64,000 nucleotides of DNA from Siphonodentalium dalli (Eukaryota > Mollusca > Scaphopoda > Gadilida > Siphonodentaliidae): contig CP136064.1 of the NCBI GenBank assembly GCA_032622095.1, positions 147,936,864 through 148,000,863 of the forward strand. The letters run 5' to 3'. Below the pieces are notes generated by a model. That model ran no database searches, had not been told where the DNA came from, and worked only from the letters and a program-made list of their open reading frames with translations. Below are positions 12,443-25,480 of this stretch, one piece after another (position 1 is the stretch's first letter; each line of letters starts with the position of its first letter). Position numbers and translations under genes: made by a program.

Positions 12443-13713
12443 TTTAGGACATGGGAAATTGTTTTTTTTTTATTTCGTGGCCACGAAATACTAATTCGTG
12501 GCAACGAAATACTAATTCGTGGAGAATTATAACTGATTGACCTTTGCATATATCCAGATACCTTTACGGTATGATAGGATAGGATAGGATATTTTATTTC
12601 AATATACACATAGTAATACATAATACATTTGACAAATATTGTATTGTATATTCGAGAGGGTGTCATAGTCAGGCTAGACGGTCTTACTGCCACCCTGATA
12701 CGGTATGGTTACACTTGATGATGTTTTAGAAACAATGCGTACGATCGCAGAGAATTAAGCTACTATAAACCCCTCATGTCGTGGGGACCCGGGCTCTATG
12801 GGGATATGAACGTCCGATATAAACTAGCCCAGAGAGAACTGGGAAACACGGGTCAGGTGGCTCCAAGAAAAACTGAATATTCATTAGTTTTTACCACAAA
12901 TGATCGAATGGGAATGACATTTCACTCGGCATATATATTGGCCGATTTAAGTCAAATAAGGGGTTTTGTAGGGTGGGCCTAAAACAAACTTATAAATAGT
13001 CACCCCTTTCAACCATACCCGATCCAAAATGGTCGCCGCTCAGAAGGGGTCAAATAGGGTAAACATTATTTCTCGGTCACTTGACCGATATAGATCAAAT
13101 AAAGGGTGCTGTACGGTGGCTCGCAAAGGAAGCTAAATTTTCTCACCTTCAGCCCATTCAAGCGAACATGATAAATGAGCATTGGGGTCCATATATGGTA
13201 CCATGCAACTGCCCCACCATTTTAGGTCGAGTACAGTGTGTTGTAGGGTGACCCATGATGATACAAACTAAATATTCACCGGCTTTCACCATCCCGAACC
13301 GAAATGGCCGCCCCAGATGGGTTCAAATATGGCACCTGTATAATTTCTCGGCCCCTTAACCGTTTGATGTGGTATAATTGGTGCTGTAGGGTGGCCCCAA
13401 GATATACTGAATGTCGTGGGTGTCATATGTTACCCCCCCCCCCCCAGGAAGGCGGCAACTTTGGATCGGGTTGGTGAAAGGGGTGATTACTTAATTTGTT
13501 TTACCCTACAACACCATTTATCTCAAATCGCCGTGGCTCGTGCCAAGATGGTGGACAACTACAACCAGATCATCTCTATCCGCTTCCATTACAACAATGG
13601 GACTGACGATCGTATATCACCATTAGTTATTTCGTGGCCACGAATTAGTTATTTCGTGGCCACGAATTAGTATTTCGTGGCTACGAAATAAAAAAATATT
13701 CCCATGTCCTAAA
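12443..13713. mobile_element. Candidate 1.27-kb element with inverted ends and ATTTCGTGGCCACGAAAT blocks
   Basis: TTTAGGACATGGGAA at 12443 is matched in inverted orientation at the right end (to 13713). Next to each end are several copies of the near-palindrome ATTTCGTGGCCACGAAAT separated by 'actaattcgtgg'. No coding capacity was recognised and no target duplication was identified. Confidence 0.5.
12780..13430. repeat. Degenerate tandem repeat ('ctgtagggtggcc..' units)
   Basis: Four to five diverged units share 'gg(t/g)gctgtagggtggc(c/t)c', 'aaactgaatattcacc' and 'atggccgcc' in the same order, inside the 12443-13713 element. The 68- and 84-codon frames across it are not considered genes. 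Confidence 0.5.
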
Positions 13714-14019
13714 AGTTTTGACTGACGCTTACATAAATATGACTCGCAGAATTGTTAGCACAAAACTCCGTATTATGCGGTACTTCGTCCTGGCAATAAA
13801 CATTAATTTTTTCAATTGATGAAAAAACAACACCAATCAATTTTACAACGACATTCTGAAACTGTAGTCATGATAAACATTACATTTGCAGAATAGTGGA
13901 CATTATCACTGGAGTACGTGATTGTGATGTACATGATTGATATGAACCACATTTTTTATCAACCACTGTATCTGGTTGCCTGACTATATTGCAAGTTAAT
14001 TTGGTAAAATCACATGTAG

Positions 14020-15474
14020 TTATGATAGATTACACGTAAGAGCCATACATATATGATAGACGACTAAACCGGAAAGCAGGTGTAAAATAGCTTTTAGATT
14101 TAGATTTTCAGATTCCCCCACAGATGTGAGAATGGTGTGCGAGATGTATGGATGTAAATTGTTAAATTTGTATTTGTCAATCCTCAATATACTCAATCGT
14201 CTTATGTGTTCTTGGAATTCTGGGTATTCTAATTTTTTTCGAAAACCACATACATTTAATGACAGAAAACTGAAACCATCCTTAACATTAGCCCCACTGA
14301 TATCACCACTAGTAATAACATTTGTGTGTATGTGCGTATCATTAAAATCATCACAATGTACATTGTAAGTAATAGCATTTGTGGAATTAATATCAGTCGT
14401 ACAAATGTCATTCAATATTTCACGGGTGTCTTTTAGGACATCTGAAAGAATTTGCTGATCCAGTTCACGGACAATTTTACCGCTTGATTCAGTTATATTT
14501 GAAATAGCATCCACACTTGATATTTCCTCTAACAATTGTATTGGTTTGAAATTTGTCATTTCAATCTTATTTTGGACATCATAATTAAAAATTCGTTCAT
14601 GAATTTTATTGTATTCATATTTATCGCCATATTATCAATGGTAAGTTTGTCAGCTGGTACTTTAGCACCAGCAGAGTGAGTTATCATGGGGAATATTTGC
14701 TGTTCCATTTTTTCTTTCATGACATGCGTCTGTGTTGTGGTTTAATACCAACGGTTCACCAATTAATGTTTTATCCTCAACGATATCATAATTTATACAT
14801 GTATGTCGCGAACTCATTAATTTGCATGTTCGCTCATTTTTGTCTTCACATGGGACATCGTTTCTTTTCAAAAGCGCGTCACCCACAGCACCATAATTTT
14901 TCACGTTAAAGTCATTAGCATTGTTCGACTTATTAATCGTACTATCACATAAATTAAAAACACAATCAAATTCATTAACATAATCATTCAACAAACATGG
15001 ACTATTAATACAATTTTCACTGATCTCATTAACGGTATGTGTCATATTTACATTGTCATGTATTACCGAGTGGGCCTCTCGTAAGTTATTTGACAATTCT
15101 AAATCTGATCCATTCTCCCTGAAATTTAGTGCAAGTTTTCTATCTCCGCTGGACAAGTGATTGTTAAGTATTCTGTTCGGTTCGCTACGGTTTTGGTCAC
15201 CCTCGATTAAGTCGCGCGTGAGTGATCCATCGTCACAACATAGCGGATAAAATGCGCTTGGCCCATGACTGTTCGGACCATGGTTATTGTTTGTCACGCG
15301 GAGTTTGTTCTGTGGTTCCCGGCAATATATATTTATCGCTTCAATGACCGGACTGTGTTCAGCGTGGGCCATATTGGTCATGTGATGTCTAGACAGTGAC
15401 CCGTCTGAAAGTGCATTTTGTAATTTTATATTCTGCATACAATGCGTTGTCCGTTTCTCGTGGTTTACCAGCAT
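14020..15474 (-). pseudogene. LINE fragment: 5' region leading into AP endonuclease
   Basis: Two minus-strand frames (15474-14662, 270 codons; 14559-14020, 179 codons) are separated by a short interruption. The first is Asn/Asp/His-rich and low in hydrophobics. The second ends in a segment with 'FSFLSLNVCGF' and 'YPEFQEHI', the conserved start of LINE endonuclease domains, very like the larger LINE at 52 kb ('LSLNVCGL', 'DPEFTDYI'). The domain then stops abruptly with no catalytic residues further on. I read it as a 3'-truncated or rearranged LINE of the same general type. Confidence 0.6.
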
Positions 15475-15479
15475 TGATC

Positions 15480-16500
15480 CAATTCCGTCTGTGTAGTCTC
15501 ATCATAGAATGTAAGTCCTTCAATCGGCAGTTCCAAAAAGGGCTTAAGGTAGCTTTTGAACGTTTTTAGTGGAATCGTTTCACTAGATGCTCTCTGGATA
15601 GCGGAGATTATAGAATTATAAAGAGCATCTACATCATCTCGGTTGTTGATGTTTTTGTTTTGGGGTAGAAATGATTCAAGACTGCGATTATATAATAGTG
15701 GTTGAATTTGGTGAGGATTTAAATTTCTTCCAGTTATAAAATTGGGTCGAGCTACCTATTGAATATCGCATTTGAATAAGCATACAATGGCCCTATGATT
15801 TGACACATCAGTAGCATCGTCATTAATTATTTCAGCATACACGTGAGTCATATTCATGTCGCTTTGCGAAGAAAAAACGTAATCAATAGAAGTTCCCTCG
15901 CCACCAGAGGTAGGAATACATGTAGCTTGTCTACCAACACAAAGACGACTGTCATTGACTGGTGTAAATTGTCTCTCGTGCGTGATTTCGAAAGTGAGCA
16001 GTTAAAGTCGCACATGATGATAACACGGCCTAGGGGAAAATATGTATCTATTATGTCACCAAGCGATTGCAAATATTGTAAATGAAATTCGTCGGTGTAG
16101 TTGGTTGACGGTAGATAACTTGGAATATATAAAGATAGTCTGCATCTGGTAATTCTACTTGGATACCGCATATTCTATCGTCATCAATTTGTATGGTCGA
16201 GACGTACGGATCCAGTACTTCTTTCCAAATAAGCGCTACACCGCCTTTATGTCTCCCCCCGCTGATGGGGCAGCCTTTGTGAGAAATCGCATACAATATA
16301 GCATTTGTAATTGGCTAGCATAGGTTCGAGAATATGCGAATTGTGTTCATGAAGCCAATGTGTACATATATCTATGTTTCTCTCGTGGATCATGTTATTT
16401 AAATATGCACCAGATAAGGAATCGGATGATGCTGCAATGCCTGTACAATTCCAAGTGGCGAGAGATACCCGAGCATGCGTCATTTTTGATATAGTATACA
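15480..16500 (-). pseudogene. LINE AP-endonuclease fragment with frameshifts
   Basis: Minus-strand pieces read, in order: 'ARVSLATWNCTGI' near 16475, 'HWLHEHNSHIL' near 16340, 'GRHKGGVALIWK' near 16240, 'LYIPSYLPSTNYTDEF' near 16120, 'GRVIIMCDFNC' near 16020 (the GDFN-like catalytic block with Cys for Gly), and 'SNHRAIV' near 15800 (the SDH-type end). A linker runs to about 15480. At least two frame changes and stop codons break the domain. It belongs to a different LINE lineage from the fragment beside it at 14020-15474. Confidence 0.7.
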
Positions 16501-18520
16501 ACAGCTTATAATTATATATAGTCTCAAGACAACAACAAAATTATATATATTAATAGCATAAATATGCACAAATATATCAGTTATGGTTGTATTGATTCTG
16601 TCTCTTGTCAAAGTCGGATTCTGAAAGCCATAAGCGGCAGTACACATTGCGTGGCCAGAAGTTCTTTTCAGTCGCTGTGTTAGGGCGCGTACACATGAAG
16701 CTGCAAGAAAATATCTGCAAGAAAATATCAGGTAAAATTGCACACTGATATTTTCTTGCTGTAAATATTACGCCCGTGAGAACGCGGCGGTTTAGACGGC
16801 GTTGATTGAGCTCAATCAGAACAGTATTAGTCATGCTGGTTCAAGTGAATTGCATCCGGTAAATAACCTGTAGTCCATTTTGGCAATTCATATATAGTTT
16901 TGGGAAATTTCCAACTGTTGACATTTATTACCGAAATCGGTGGGATTAGACATCCACCGACCTGCAGCAACGTGGCTGATCTCATGCATAAAGACCTTCT
17001 GCATAATGAGAAAGTGGTCACGTTATTTGGAAATTTGGAAATGTTATAATTTCATAGTGCATGTATATGTGGGGTGATAAAGTGTTATTATGGTTTTGTG
17101 GCAAATCGGATGACCCCACCCCCATTGAGACCCCCCATATGAAGTTTTCAGAGATTGTTGCTTGGTGCATGGGGCTGTGGTGTACATTACGTTACGGAAT
17201 TTACATGGGTGCATGTGGGGACACGAGACCCCCGCCAACTTGGAAACAATATTAGTTGGAAATTTCACACCAACAATGGTTTGAAATTGGTCTTGTAGTC
17301 TGATTTTTCAACCATTAATGTATGTGGAGTTAGTTGTTTTAGACCAACATTTGCATTTTTCCTACTTTGGTAAAATTATTGGTTTGGAATTTCTTATAGG
17401 CCCCTCCCCGGTGTCCAGTCAAAATTCAAGGTATGTGAGGTACCATATAGGAAATTCAAAGACGATGGGAGGTGTGCAAATTCAATTATGTGATCTTGTG
17501 TCTTTGGCCCGATTCAAGAGGGGGTGCAGTTGGAAATCCATGGACATCCTCCGTCAACGGAAACTCTCAAAAGATATATGTCCCCACACATATCCATATA
17601 ATAGCTCAGCGATTATGTCAAACAATCCAAAATGGAATTACGAAGTCAATTGTCGAAACAGGCGATAATATTGATGGATCATAACTCGAGTGCGTGAACG
17701 GTTACCAGCGTGTCCCTTATAGAGATTAGTTTTACAAACTCGTGAACAAAGAACAGTACGACAGAAAGATAAGTCTTATCAGCAACAAAGATTACCCTTC
17801 ATGTAAATAACGTATTTACAAATACATAGGTGCACACAATCGTTCAGATGCACATTCGGGCCATCGTACATGTATTACGCACTTACATATACGCTCATTC
17901 GCGTGCATATATGCATCCAATCATGCATACATCGATATACACCTGCATGAGGCATGTATACATCCATCCATACACACAACCGCATTAACCCCTCACATGC
18001 TGACCAACACTCGCAAAGAAACGCACACCTGACGTACGTACATAAATACATACATACATATGCATCAATCCATACATTCACACATACAAACCTATTACAT
18101 ACCTACACTTTCCTGGATACAGATATACAGCCAAACAGATACACGTACGTATATACGTGCACACATACACAGTCAGCAATATCCACATATACTCGTTTCA
18201 CCTATCCATATACATATGCACATATACAAGTATACACACACGGTGACACACAACACAAAATCAATAAGTCAATAGAGGGACCGGGCCGGATCTATAGCTT
18301 GCAGCGAGTATATGAATTAGGATGTAAGATAAAGTGACAACGTTTAAGAAAAGCAATGAGCTTGTTTCATTTTTGGAATTGTACCGTCTCCGTTCGTGGG
18401 CTATCAGTATACCCATTTTTGTGTTCGTTTAGTATTGACTCTATGTAATACTCACTACATACCATAGGTCCCCGTCCATTTACAACAACAGGATGGCGAC
18501 CAGAGCGTCCAGTCTAACAG
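16501..18520. other. Non-coding region with a CATA-rich simple repeat
   Basis: No supported gene. From about 17820 to 18250 the sequence is an imperfect 'catacatacata/cacac' tract, and the frames through it are low-complexity. Around 18500-18530 there is a short GC-richer stretch ('ggatggcgaccagagcgtcc') just before the direct repeat at 18540. Confidence 0.5.
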
Positions 18521-18539
18521 TACGTAAATTTTCGTGCAA

Positions 18540-18740
18540 GATGTCGTGGAACGGTTTACGTGTGGCCTAACTGGACAGCCGCACTCAGTACTCTGTAAAA
18601 GATTCTCACACGGACAGTTGAACAGTACTCACACACGACTGAAGGCGTTCGAGTTACATTGTATTGTCACTTCTGTTTATACGTTAATACAGCATACATC
18701 GCGCACCTTACAGTTAGAAACTCTCTCTCTCTCTCTCTCT
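18540..18740. repeat. Left copy of a ~200-bp direct repeat
   Basis: About 200 bp from 'gatgtcgtggaac' to a (CT)n tract, nearly identical to 19741-19941. The two copies flank the 299-codon reading frame at 18781-19680 at a spacing of 1,201 bp. Confidence 0.9.
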
Positions 18741-18780
18741 CACATTGGTCCCTCCAACCGGATAGTCAGAACACCTCAAC

Positions 18781-19680
18781 ATGGATTATAGAGTCTACTC
18801 ATTTCACCATCGAATGTGGCAAGAACTGTTTTCTGAAATCAAGAACTTGGTGGAGAATGCAGATGAAATCAAACAGAACGTGTCGTCTTCATATTGCGAC
18901 GTGAGCGAGCTGCAACATATCGCCTCAGAACTTGAAGGTCAGGTTGATATTTTGGAACTTATTACAGACGACGTCGTCCGCTGTGTAGCTGATCTACCTC
19001 AAATAGAACCAGAAGTGAAGGAAATCGTGTGTGTCCTAACTAATCTAAAGTTGCAAATCGATTCTTACACGCACTTCACTGATTGTTTTCAAGTGATAGA
19101 ATTGCCGAAAGCTGATGAAATTGCACAGCAAGATGTAAACTATGCATGTGAGATTTCGAACCACTATAGCAGCTATGAATGTGATGCAGTCTACTCTTGT
19201 ACCCCTCTAATATATCCCGACCAGCAGATGCTTGTACGCATTGGATCGGAGTCTGCGGATGAAGAGCACACGCCATCAGTTATGCATGTGTTTCTGAAAA
19301 GTTATTCTGACGCTGGCTTCCAACTCAATGATCCACCTGATCCAGACATCTCGACAATGACAGAGACGATTCCATCGACAGATCGCGCGAACTTTATGCC
19401 ATACGACCATCACGACAAAGTGCTACTGAACAACCAAATCTCCTCTCAAGGTCAAAGTGTACTTGAGGACAACCTTTTGCCGGACGTTAACGGCACTTTT
19501 GAGATTCACAGTTGTCAGGAATTCGAAAATACGTACTGTCAACAATTACCGCAAATGTTCGAACTAACATGTAATCATGCATGTATCTATCGTGAGTTCA
19601 TTGTTCGTCTCCGTTGGATCGTGACAAGCAGCGTATGTATATATAATCCCACTTGCTTCTCTGAAGATTCTGGCGACTGA
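18781..19680 (+). CDS. Unrecognised 299-codon reading frame between direct repeats
   Basis: The longest frame in the left third of the window. It starts at an ATG 40 bp after a (CT)n tract and ends in TGA. The first ~110 residues are rich in Glu/Asp/Leu/Val with heptad-like spacing, suggesting helices or a coiled coil. The rest is Ser/Asp/Pro-rich with scattered cysteines. No catalytic motif, zinc finger, signal peptide or convincing membrane segment was found. The composition looks like real coding sequence rather than a repeat artefact. It is enclosed by ~200-bp direct repeats, so it could be the gag-like remnant of a retroelement, a captured exon, or a single-exon host gene. Family unknown. 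Confidence 0.45.
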   Translation: MDYRVYSFHHRMWQELFSEIKNLVENADEIKQNVSSSYCDVSELQHIASELEGQVDILELITDDVVRCVADLPQIEPEVKEIVCVLTNLKLQIDSYTHFTDCFQVIELPKADEIAQQDVNYACEISNHYSSYECDAVYSCTPLIYPDQQMLVRIGSESADEEHTPSVMHVFLKSYSDAGFQLNDPPDPDISTMTETIPSTDRANFMPYDHHDKVLLNNQISSQGQSVLEDNLLPDVNGTFEIHSCQEFENTYCQQLPQMFELTCNHACIYREFIVRLRWIVTSSVCIYNPTCFSEDSGD

Positions 19681-19740
19681 TGCTTGATGACACTGAGTTC
19701 GCACATATTGTAATTTGTCTTATTTTCCCCTCCCCGGGAG

Positions 19741-20118
<378 letters not shown>

Positions 20119-21752
20119 AGATGCGAGAAACAAGTACTTAATGGTTATACTCGCAACGAAAGTCCACGACCAGATGAAATCGTCTGGCCGAAAAAATTCT
20201 CTAAGCGGACTACTGTTAATCAATTCGGCACCACGATGCGCCAAACAAATTATTGCGTTAGTTTACTATAATTTTCCCATAATTTTGCTGTGTTTCTAAC
20301 GAAAAATGTGACAAATTAATTTGTATTTATCAAGAAATGGTATCAAGCTATCAGCAATGTCAGGTATGTGCCCCAAAAATATTGCTGCAAGTTCTGGTGT
20401 GTTCAGAGTGTCCAGCATAATATAGAAATTTATCCCAAAGAGATCTATTATCTTGTACCATATAACATTTCGAGTTTCGCAAATTGCTGGACAATTTTTA
20501 TGGATTCACATGAAACAGTATCGACGAAATTACTCACGAACAAACGAATAGTGTTAATCGGTGTACCGCGTCTTCGTAGTGGCGTTTCGGTATCTACCGT
20601 AGTGTAACTCGGAGGGGTCTGTGATCTCATGTGGTGTTGATTAGTGTGTCGACTTTCATAGCGTTCGTCGTTGATCTGATTTCGTTTAATTTGTTTCGAA
20701 TTTACTTGTGTATTATTTTGTTTTAGTTTTGATGCTGATTTGGGCAGCGGCTATTTACCATCGGATGGCAAATAGCGATTCTACCGATATGCGCTATTTA
20801 CCATCCGATGGTATTTTAAAGAAACAAAATTATCATATCATCACAATACACCCCTATAATGACGATTCCTACCCACCTTCTTGGTAAATAGGCCCAGTAT
20901 TGACTCGGTTGACCACCTCCAGATATCCTGGGGGGATGGTACATAAGAAATCGACCAATTTTGAAGGAAATTTCTTATAGTTTGAGTATTTAGTGCCACA
21001 AGCTGTCGCTATATGCCCACATAATCACCATTCCTACCTGCCTTACAGAAAACTCGGACCAGTTGACCCTCGGTTGATCATCTACAGATTTTTTTATTTA
21101 TTTTTTTTTTTTATTGAATAACATAGCTAATACAAGCTGCATCTAAATAATGCATTACTATGCAGACACGCCTATCGCTCTGTCTTGCGCTCTCTGATGC
21201 CACGTTCACGAACCGGGATACCTTGTCAGGGGAATACGTTGCATTTGACTTACATGTCAAAGATTTGCTAAATATGAAGTATAAACTACGAGTATTATTT
21301 TCAGTCATTGCCGTCTATTATATATTGGACAGTTTCGAAGCCTGGACATATATATGCGCTCATGGAATTTTAGAGATTTCAGACATACAATATAAAACTA
21401 TTTTTAAGGGTCAACTGTGTAATCAGTATTTGTGTTTAGAATCTAAAATCATATGTTCTAATGCTAAAATAATATACATTAAGAATTCAAGATATATCAT
21501 TCATATGTGCAGGAATTGGCTTTAATTTGACGAATCGTGTGGAAATTTGGCGTGCAATTTGTCGAGGTGTGTGAACGTAGCCTTAGTCCCAATTCAATTC
21601 AATTTATTTATTCTGGTCATCATATAATGATATTACAGATGTTTTGAATTACATAATCAGATACATAATATATATATATATGCATGCACATGCGTTACAA
21701 TATATAGAGCACATATATACGAAAATATGGTAATGTTATGCTTGTTGCTTTA

Positions 21753-21757
<5 letters not shown>
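20119..21757. other. Non-coding region
   Basis: No supported gene. There is a small inverted/direct repeat of 'gctatttaccatc(g/c)gatgg' near 20750-20810 and a short (AT)n tract near 21660. The 121-codon plus-strand frame at 21160-21525 has no recognisable domain, and I do not call it. Confidence 0.4.
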
Positions 21758-21786
<29 letters not shown>

Positions 21787-21841
21787 GATTTGATCAATGT
21801 GGTCCAGTTAGTGGGGTTTGTGTTATGGATGCTACTTAGCC

Positions 21842-22007
21842 TCAAGAGGACTTAAACAAGTCTAAGACCTTTCCGACAAAAATCGACAGGTTCCTTGCGG
21901 TTTTTCCATTTCGGGAGTTAAATAATTGCAGTAACTTATGTGAGTTTGGTCTTCGAAAATAATAAGGGCGAATATATCTCAGTCTCAACTCGTGAATTTG
22001 TGAGCAC
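21842..22007 (-). pseudogene. LINE C-terminal end
   Basis: Last ~55 codons of the LINE ORF2. They continue from the Cys/His segment at 22512 (GDEYHIIL..KCS type), run through 'LRLRYIRPYYF' and a Leu-rich end, and finish at a TGA at 21842-21844. The segment is separated from the rest by the TTAA-flanked MITE. Confidence 0.8.
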
Positions 22008-22011
22008 TTAA

Positions 22012-22507
22012 AGGCATACTGTACCCAACATGTTGTTGTTGGTTTCTATAGTCTCCGAGTCGGAGAATAAGGTAACACTTTTTCCACTTTTCAACCAAAT
22101 GAATCAAATTAAAGTTATATTATATGCATACTAGTCCCATATTCTCATTTAAGTTATTGTATCGTCACTAGTCAGTGAGTAGCTTGAGTTTTCTCCCCAT
22201 ATCATCATAATGTTTAAACGATCGTGTGTGCGATCGGTTTAACAATCCAGTATCCCTCAATTACTTTATTTTATTACTTCGTGTACACGGAAATTCGTAA
22301 TTTAGTCGACGCCATTTTATGGCTCCAGTCATAAATTCAATTTATATCAAATTATTAACTTTTAAATTATAAAATTTTAAGATAGCCTATTAACCTGAGC
22401 GTTTACAGAATACATCTACGACTCAAATTACTTATGTTTCTATATATTATCGATATTAGATCGTTGTTATTACCGGAAATTTAATGAAAATGGCGTACAG
22501 TACCCCT
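22012..22507. mobile_element. 496-bp MITE with TTAA duplication
   Basis: TTAA at 22008-22011 and 22508-22511 flank imperfect inverted ends (AGGCATACTGTACCC on the left; AGGGGTACTGTACGCC as reverse complement of the right end). It lies inside the LINE just after the HIIL..C motif. Leaving out the MITE and one TTAA keeps the LINE frame open. There is no coding capacity. TTAA suggests a piggyBac- or Kolobok-mobilised element. Confidence 0.8.
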
Positions 22508-22511
22508 TTAA

Positions 22512-23119
22512 GTATAATGTGGTATTCATCGCCCAGTTCTAAATTACAGAGGGTACATTGCCGTTCCGAGTAGTCAACATTGTACCATGAGCCCTGTTCA
22601 ACGGGTAGTTTGTGATTTCTTGTTCGGAACATCATAAGGCTGTGTACAAATCTGTTGTTGTCCAGAGATAGGTAATGTTCTCTTTGGAAATTTGTCTTAA
22701 TAATTCTATAAAATGCAAATTTGCTTGATTTCGAGATAGATTCCCACCACTCCTGTATAAATACGTCGCGTAATTTGCGATCAATGGACGAAGTAAATCG
22801 ATTAGGGCTTATCACACTCTGATTGGTCCAGACATTACTCATGCCCAAAGAATTAATTGTGTCGCGGATTCCTATCATCCACTTACTGTTAAAATATCCA
22901 GTGTTAAACAAGGTAATCATTACATAATATAATTGTAGTGGGATTCTGTTTATAGGCATACAAATTAGTCTGGCCCAATACGATAGGAGACGCGATTTGA
23001 TTTTCACTGTTATAGGGCACATACCCAGTTCGCCATACACGAAGGGCGTTGGTGTGGACTTTTTCATACCTAATGTGAATTTCAGAAACCATAATTCTAG
23101 ATTTTCTAAACAAGCTAGA
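22512..23119 (-). pseudogene. LINE ORF2 fragment: RT C-terminal region
   Basis: Minus-strand continuation of the RT protein after the foldback insertion. It contains 'LELWFLKFTLG', 'FVYGELGMCPI', a long basic-hydrophobic region ('SIDRKLRDVFIQEWW') and a C-terminal zinc-binding type block 'CTLCNLELGDEYHII'. These are the usual features after the thumb of LINE RTs. It ends at the TTAA MITE. Confidence 0.85.
23117..23119. other. Left AGA target duplication of the foldback element
   Basis: AGA directly before TAGTCGGGG. The matching AGA is at 45763-45765. LINE coding sequence lies on both outer sides. Confidence 0.75.
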
Positions 23120-24755
23120 TAGTCGGGGAGCCAATAAGGTCCACCTGCACCCCCCCCCCCCCCCCCGATGATTACAAATAACCTTATTTTTATTGTTCCC
23201 TATGGTATCCAGATAAAGAATCCGGATTTCACCGAAAAATAAAGGTGGCCCTACTAGGTGCTAGAGCCATTTGAATCCAAGATGGCCGCCATTTCCTCTA
23301 AGTCCGACCAGCTGTATTTAATCGTTGTAATAGATCGGTTGTTATCAAAAGACACAGACAAAATGTATGCCATTTTGTTGGTATGATGTCCTTCTTCAAA
23401 ATGACGGCAAATAATTTCGAAACAAATTCAAAATGGCCACCGAAAAATGACGTCATATGCACGAAAATAGGAAATTTAATTAATATTTCACCATATCTTC
23501 CATTTTTCTTCACATTAATCATTAGTAAATGGCAATATTTTTGAGACAGCCATCAAGCGTGATATTATAGCGTAATTTTAAGACATTTGCCGTTGACGAG
23601 GGTTCCGTAATAGATACAGAAAAGAGGATTTGAAAAAGAGGGGTGAAATTTTCGATTTTTTTTGCAAGATGATTTTGATAGTCATTTTATCGACAAACCA
23701 CACAGGCTGTTAATAGAATGTCAACAACTATGTGCTTTATTTTATTGGACGGATGTTTTACTTCAATGGGAATGAAATTGGTGCAGAAAATTTCCAAAAT
23801 GGCCGCCGAAAATATGAAAAATGGTAAATATTGCCCCAGGGTGTCCTGCAATGGCTTACAAGTTGTGGTTGATATATAAAATTGGCTAATCTGTATTATA
23901 TACATTGAATACTAACATGTCTGATGCACCATGGATCATTGTTACTATTGTCACCACTGACATCACCAGAAATATTGGATTTTTCTCTCACAAACTTGAC
24001 ATAAATATCGGCAAAAATTCACTTTTCAGGGTTGGACAATTTGTTTTAGTAAAATGCAACTATCATTGGTATCAGGTATTTATTGTTTTGATCTATCTTA
24101 AATGTGTCACACTACGGTGTTTATAGACCAAATTGCTCAAGATGGCTTCCAAAATGGCAACCAAATTTGTAAAAAGTAATTTTTTTACATATATCCCGAA
24201 CATTATTATCTGCGTTATCCGACAAGGTAGCAAACTGTGACCCACTTGGTTATTATACGTGTTAGTTAATTAACTGACAACTACGTTCTATTCTGTTTGT
24301 CCCAGTTCCGTATGGGGCATGACAAATTCATTTTAAAGTTGCAGTATGGAATTTTTCGGAGAACCTCTTTTGTGATTCTGGCCATATTATTGAAAGGAAA
24401 TGGGCAGAACTTTGAGACGGAACTGAGATGAACCATAATATGTGGCTATTCTGGCCCATTATGATACAAAGTGATCAACTGGATAAAAGATGGATGCCAA
24501 GATGGCAGCCAGGGAGTTACTGTATGATCATAGGTGATGTGAATAGGTATACAGGGAGTTACTTTATGGTCATGAATGATGTGAATAGGTATACAAGGAG
24601 TGACTATATGGTTATGAGTGGGGTGTCCATTGTGAGATGCATAGGAATATAAGGAGTGGATGTATGGGCATGTGTGAGGTGAATCGGTATACATGTAGTG
24701 ACTGTACGGTGTATTGTTGTGTGTGGCCGATGTGACCGTATGGGCATTGATGTGG
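23120..24755. repeat. Left arm of the foldback element
   Basis: The inverse of 44133-45762 with few differences, including the poly-C run at 23150-23166 and a 73-codon frame shared by both arms. I do not treat that frame as coding, because it has no known motif and appears only as a repeat copy. Confidence 0.9.
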
Positions 24756-25069
24756 TGTATAGATATAACGAGAGTAGCTACATGGTCATCCGTGTGTTGT
24801 TTATGTATATATGGAGTGACTGTAAGGTCGTGGTGGGATGTATATATGTACCGTGTGTGGCTGTATTGTGATATGTGGGTGTATATGTATATTTGTGCTG
24901 CCTGTATGATCATGGCTGGAGTGCGTAGATAAATAGGGAGTGATTTTATGGTTATTGGTTATGGGTAATGTGTATAGGTGCACATGGTATGCATGTACGG
25001 TCAAGATTGAAGTTATATGCATATCTGGAATAAGCTGGATGGTCATTGCCGAGCGTGTGGCTATATAGG
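24500..25069. repeat. Degenerate minisatellite, part of left arm
   Basis: Roughly 50-60-bp units of the type 'ggagtgactatatggtcat..gtgaggtgtatatgtatac'. The array continues in the same orientation after the Polinton at 42374-42925. The Thr/His/Ile-rich minus-strand frames are artefacts. Confidence 0.75.
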
Positions 25070-25074
25070 GAGTG
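25069..25074. other. Left GGAGTG target-site duplication of the Polinton
   Basis: GGAGTG just outside the left terminal AG. The same hexamer follows the right end at 42368-42373. Six-base duplications are diagnostic for Polintons/Mavericks. Confidence 0.95.
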
Positions 25075-25480
25075 AGTAGTAATGGGGGGCACTATGGCCC
25101 AGTACCCCCCAGTGGGGGGCACTATGGCCCAGTACCCCCCAGTGGGGGGCACTATGGCCCAGTATCGAATACTGGACCATAGATCGTCCAGTATTCGATA
25201 CTGGGCCATAGTGCCCCCCAGTGGGGGCACTATGGCCCAGTATCGAATACTGGACGATCTATGGTCCAGTATTCGATACTGGGCCATAGTGCCCCCCACT
25301 GGGGGGTACTGGGCCATAGTGCCCCCCACTGGGGGGTACTGGGCCATAGTGCCCCACTGGGGGGTACTGGGCCATAGTGCCCCCCACTGATGGGTACTGG
25401 GCCATAGTTCCCCCCTGAGGATAGATATTCCTGTCATTGATGTGATATTTCTGATCGGAAAAAATGAAAATGGACTTAGA
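25075..25480. repeat. Left terminal inverted repeat of the Polinton
   Basis: Outer part: 30-bp units (gggggg-cac-tatggcccagta-cccccc-agt) first in one orientation, then two inner palindromes with 'atcgaatactgga', then units in the opposite orientation. Inner part: a unique stretch (25404-25480) with 'gatagatattcctgtcattg' matching the right repeat. The copy number of units differs from the right end. Confidence 0.92.

Noticed and set aside
21160-21525. 121-codon plus-strand frame
   Set aside because: No domain and no support from neighbours; opposite-strand and repeat context make it probably chance.
24446-24913. 155-codon Thr/His/Ile-rich protein (and similar at 42499-42918, 43099-43736)
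   Set aside because: Translation of a minisatellite; composition is periodic and present in several frames.
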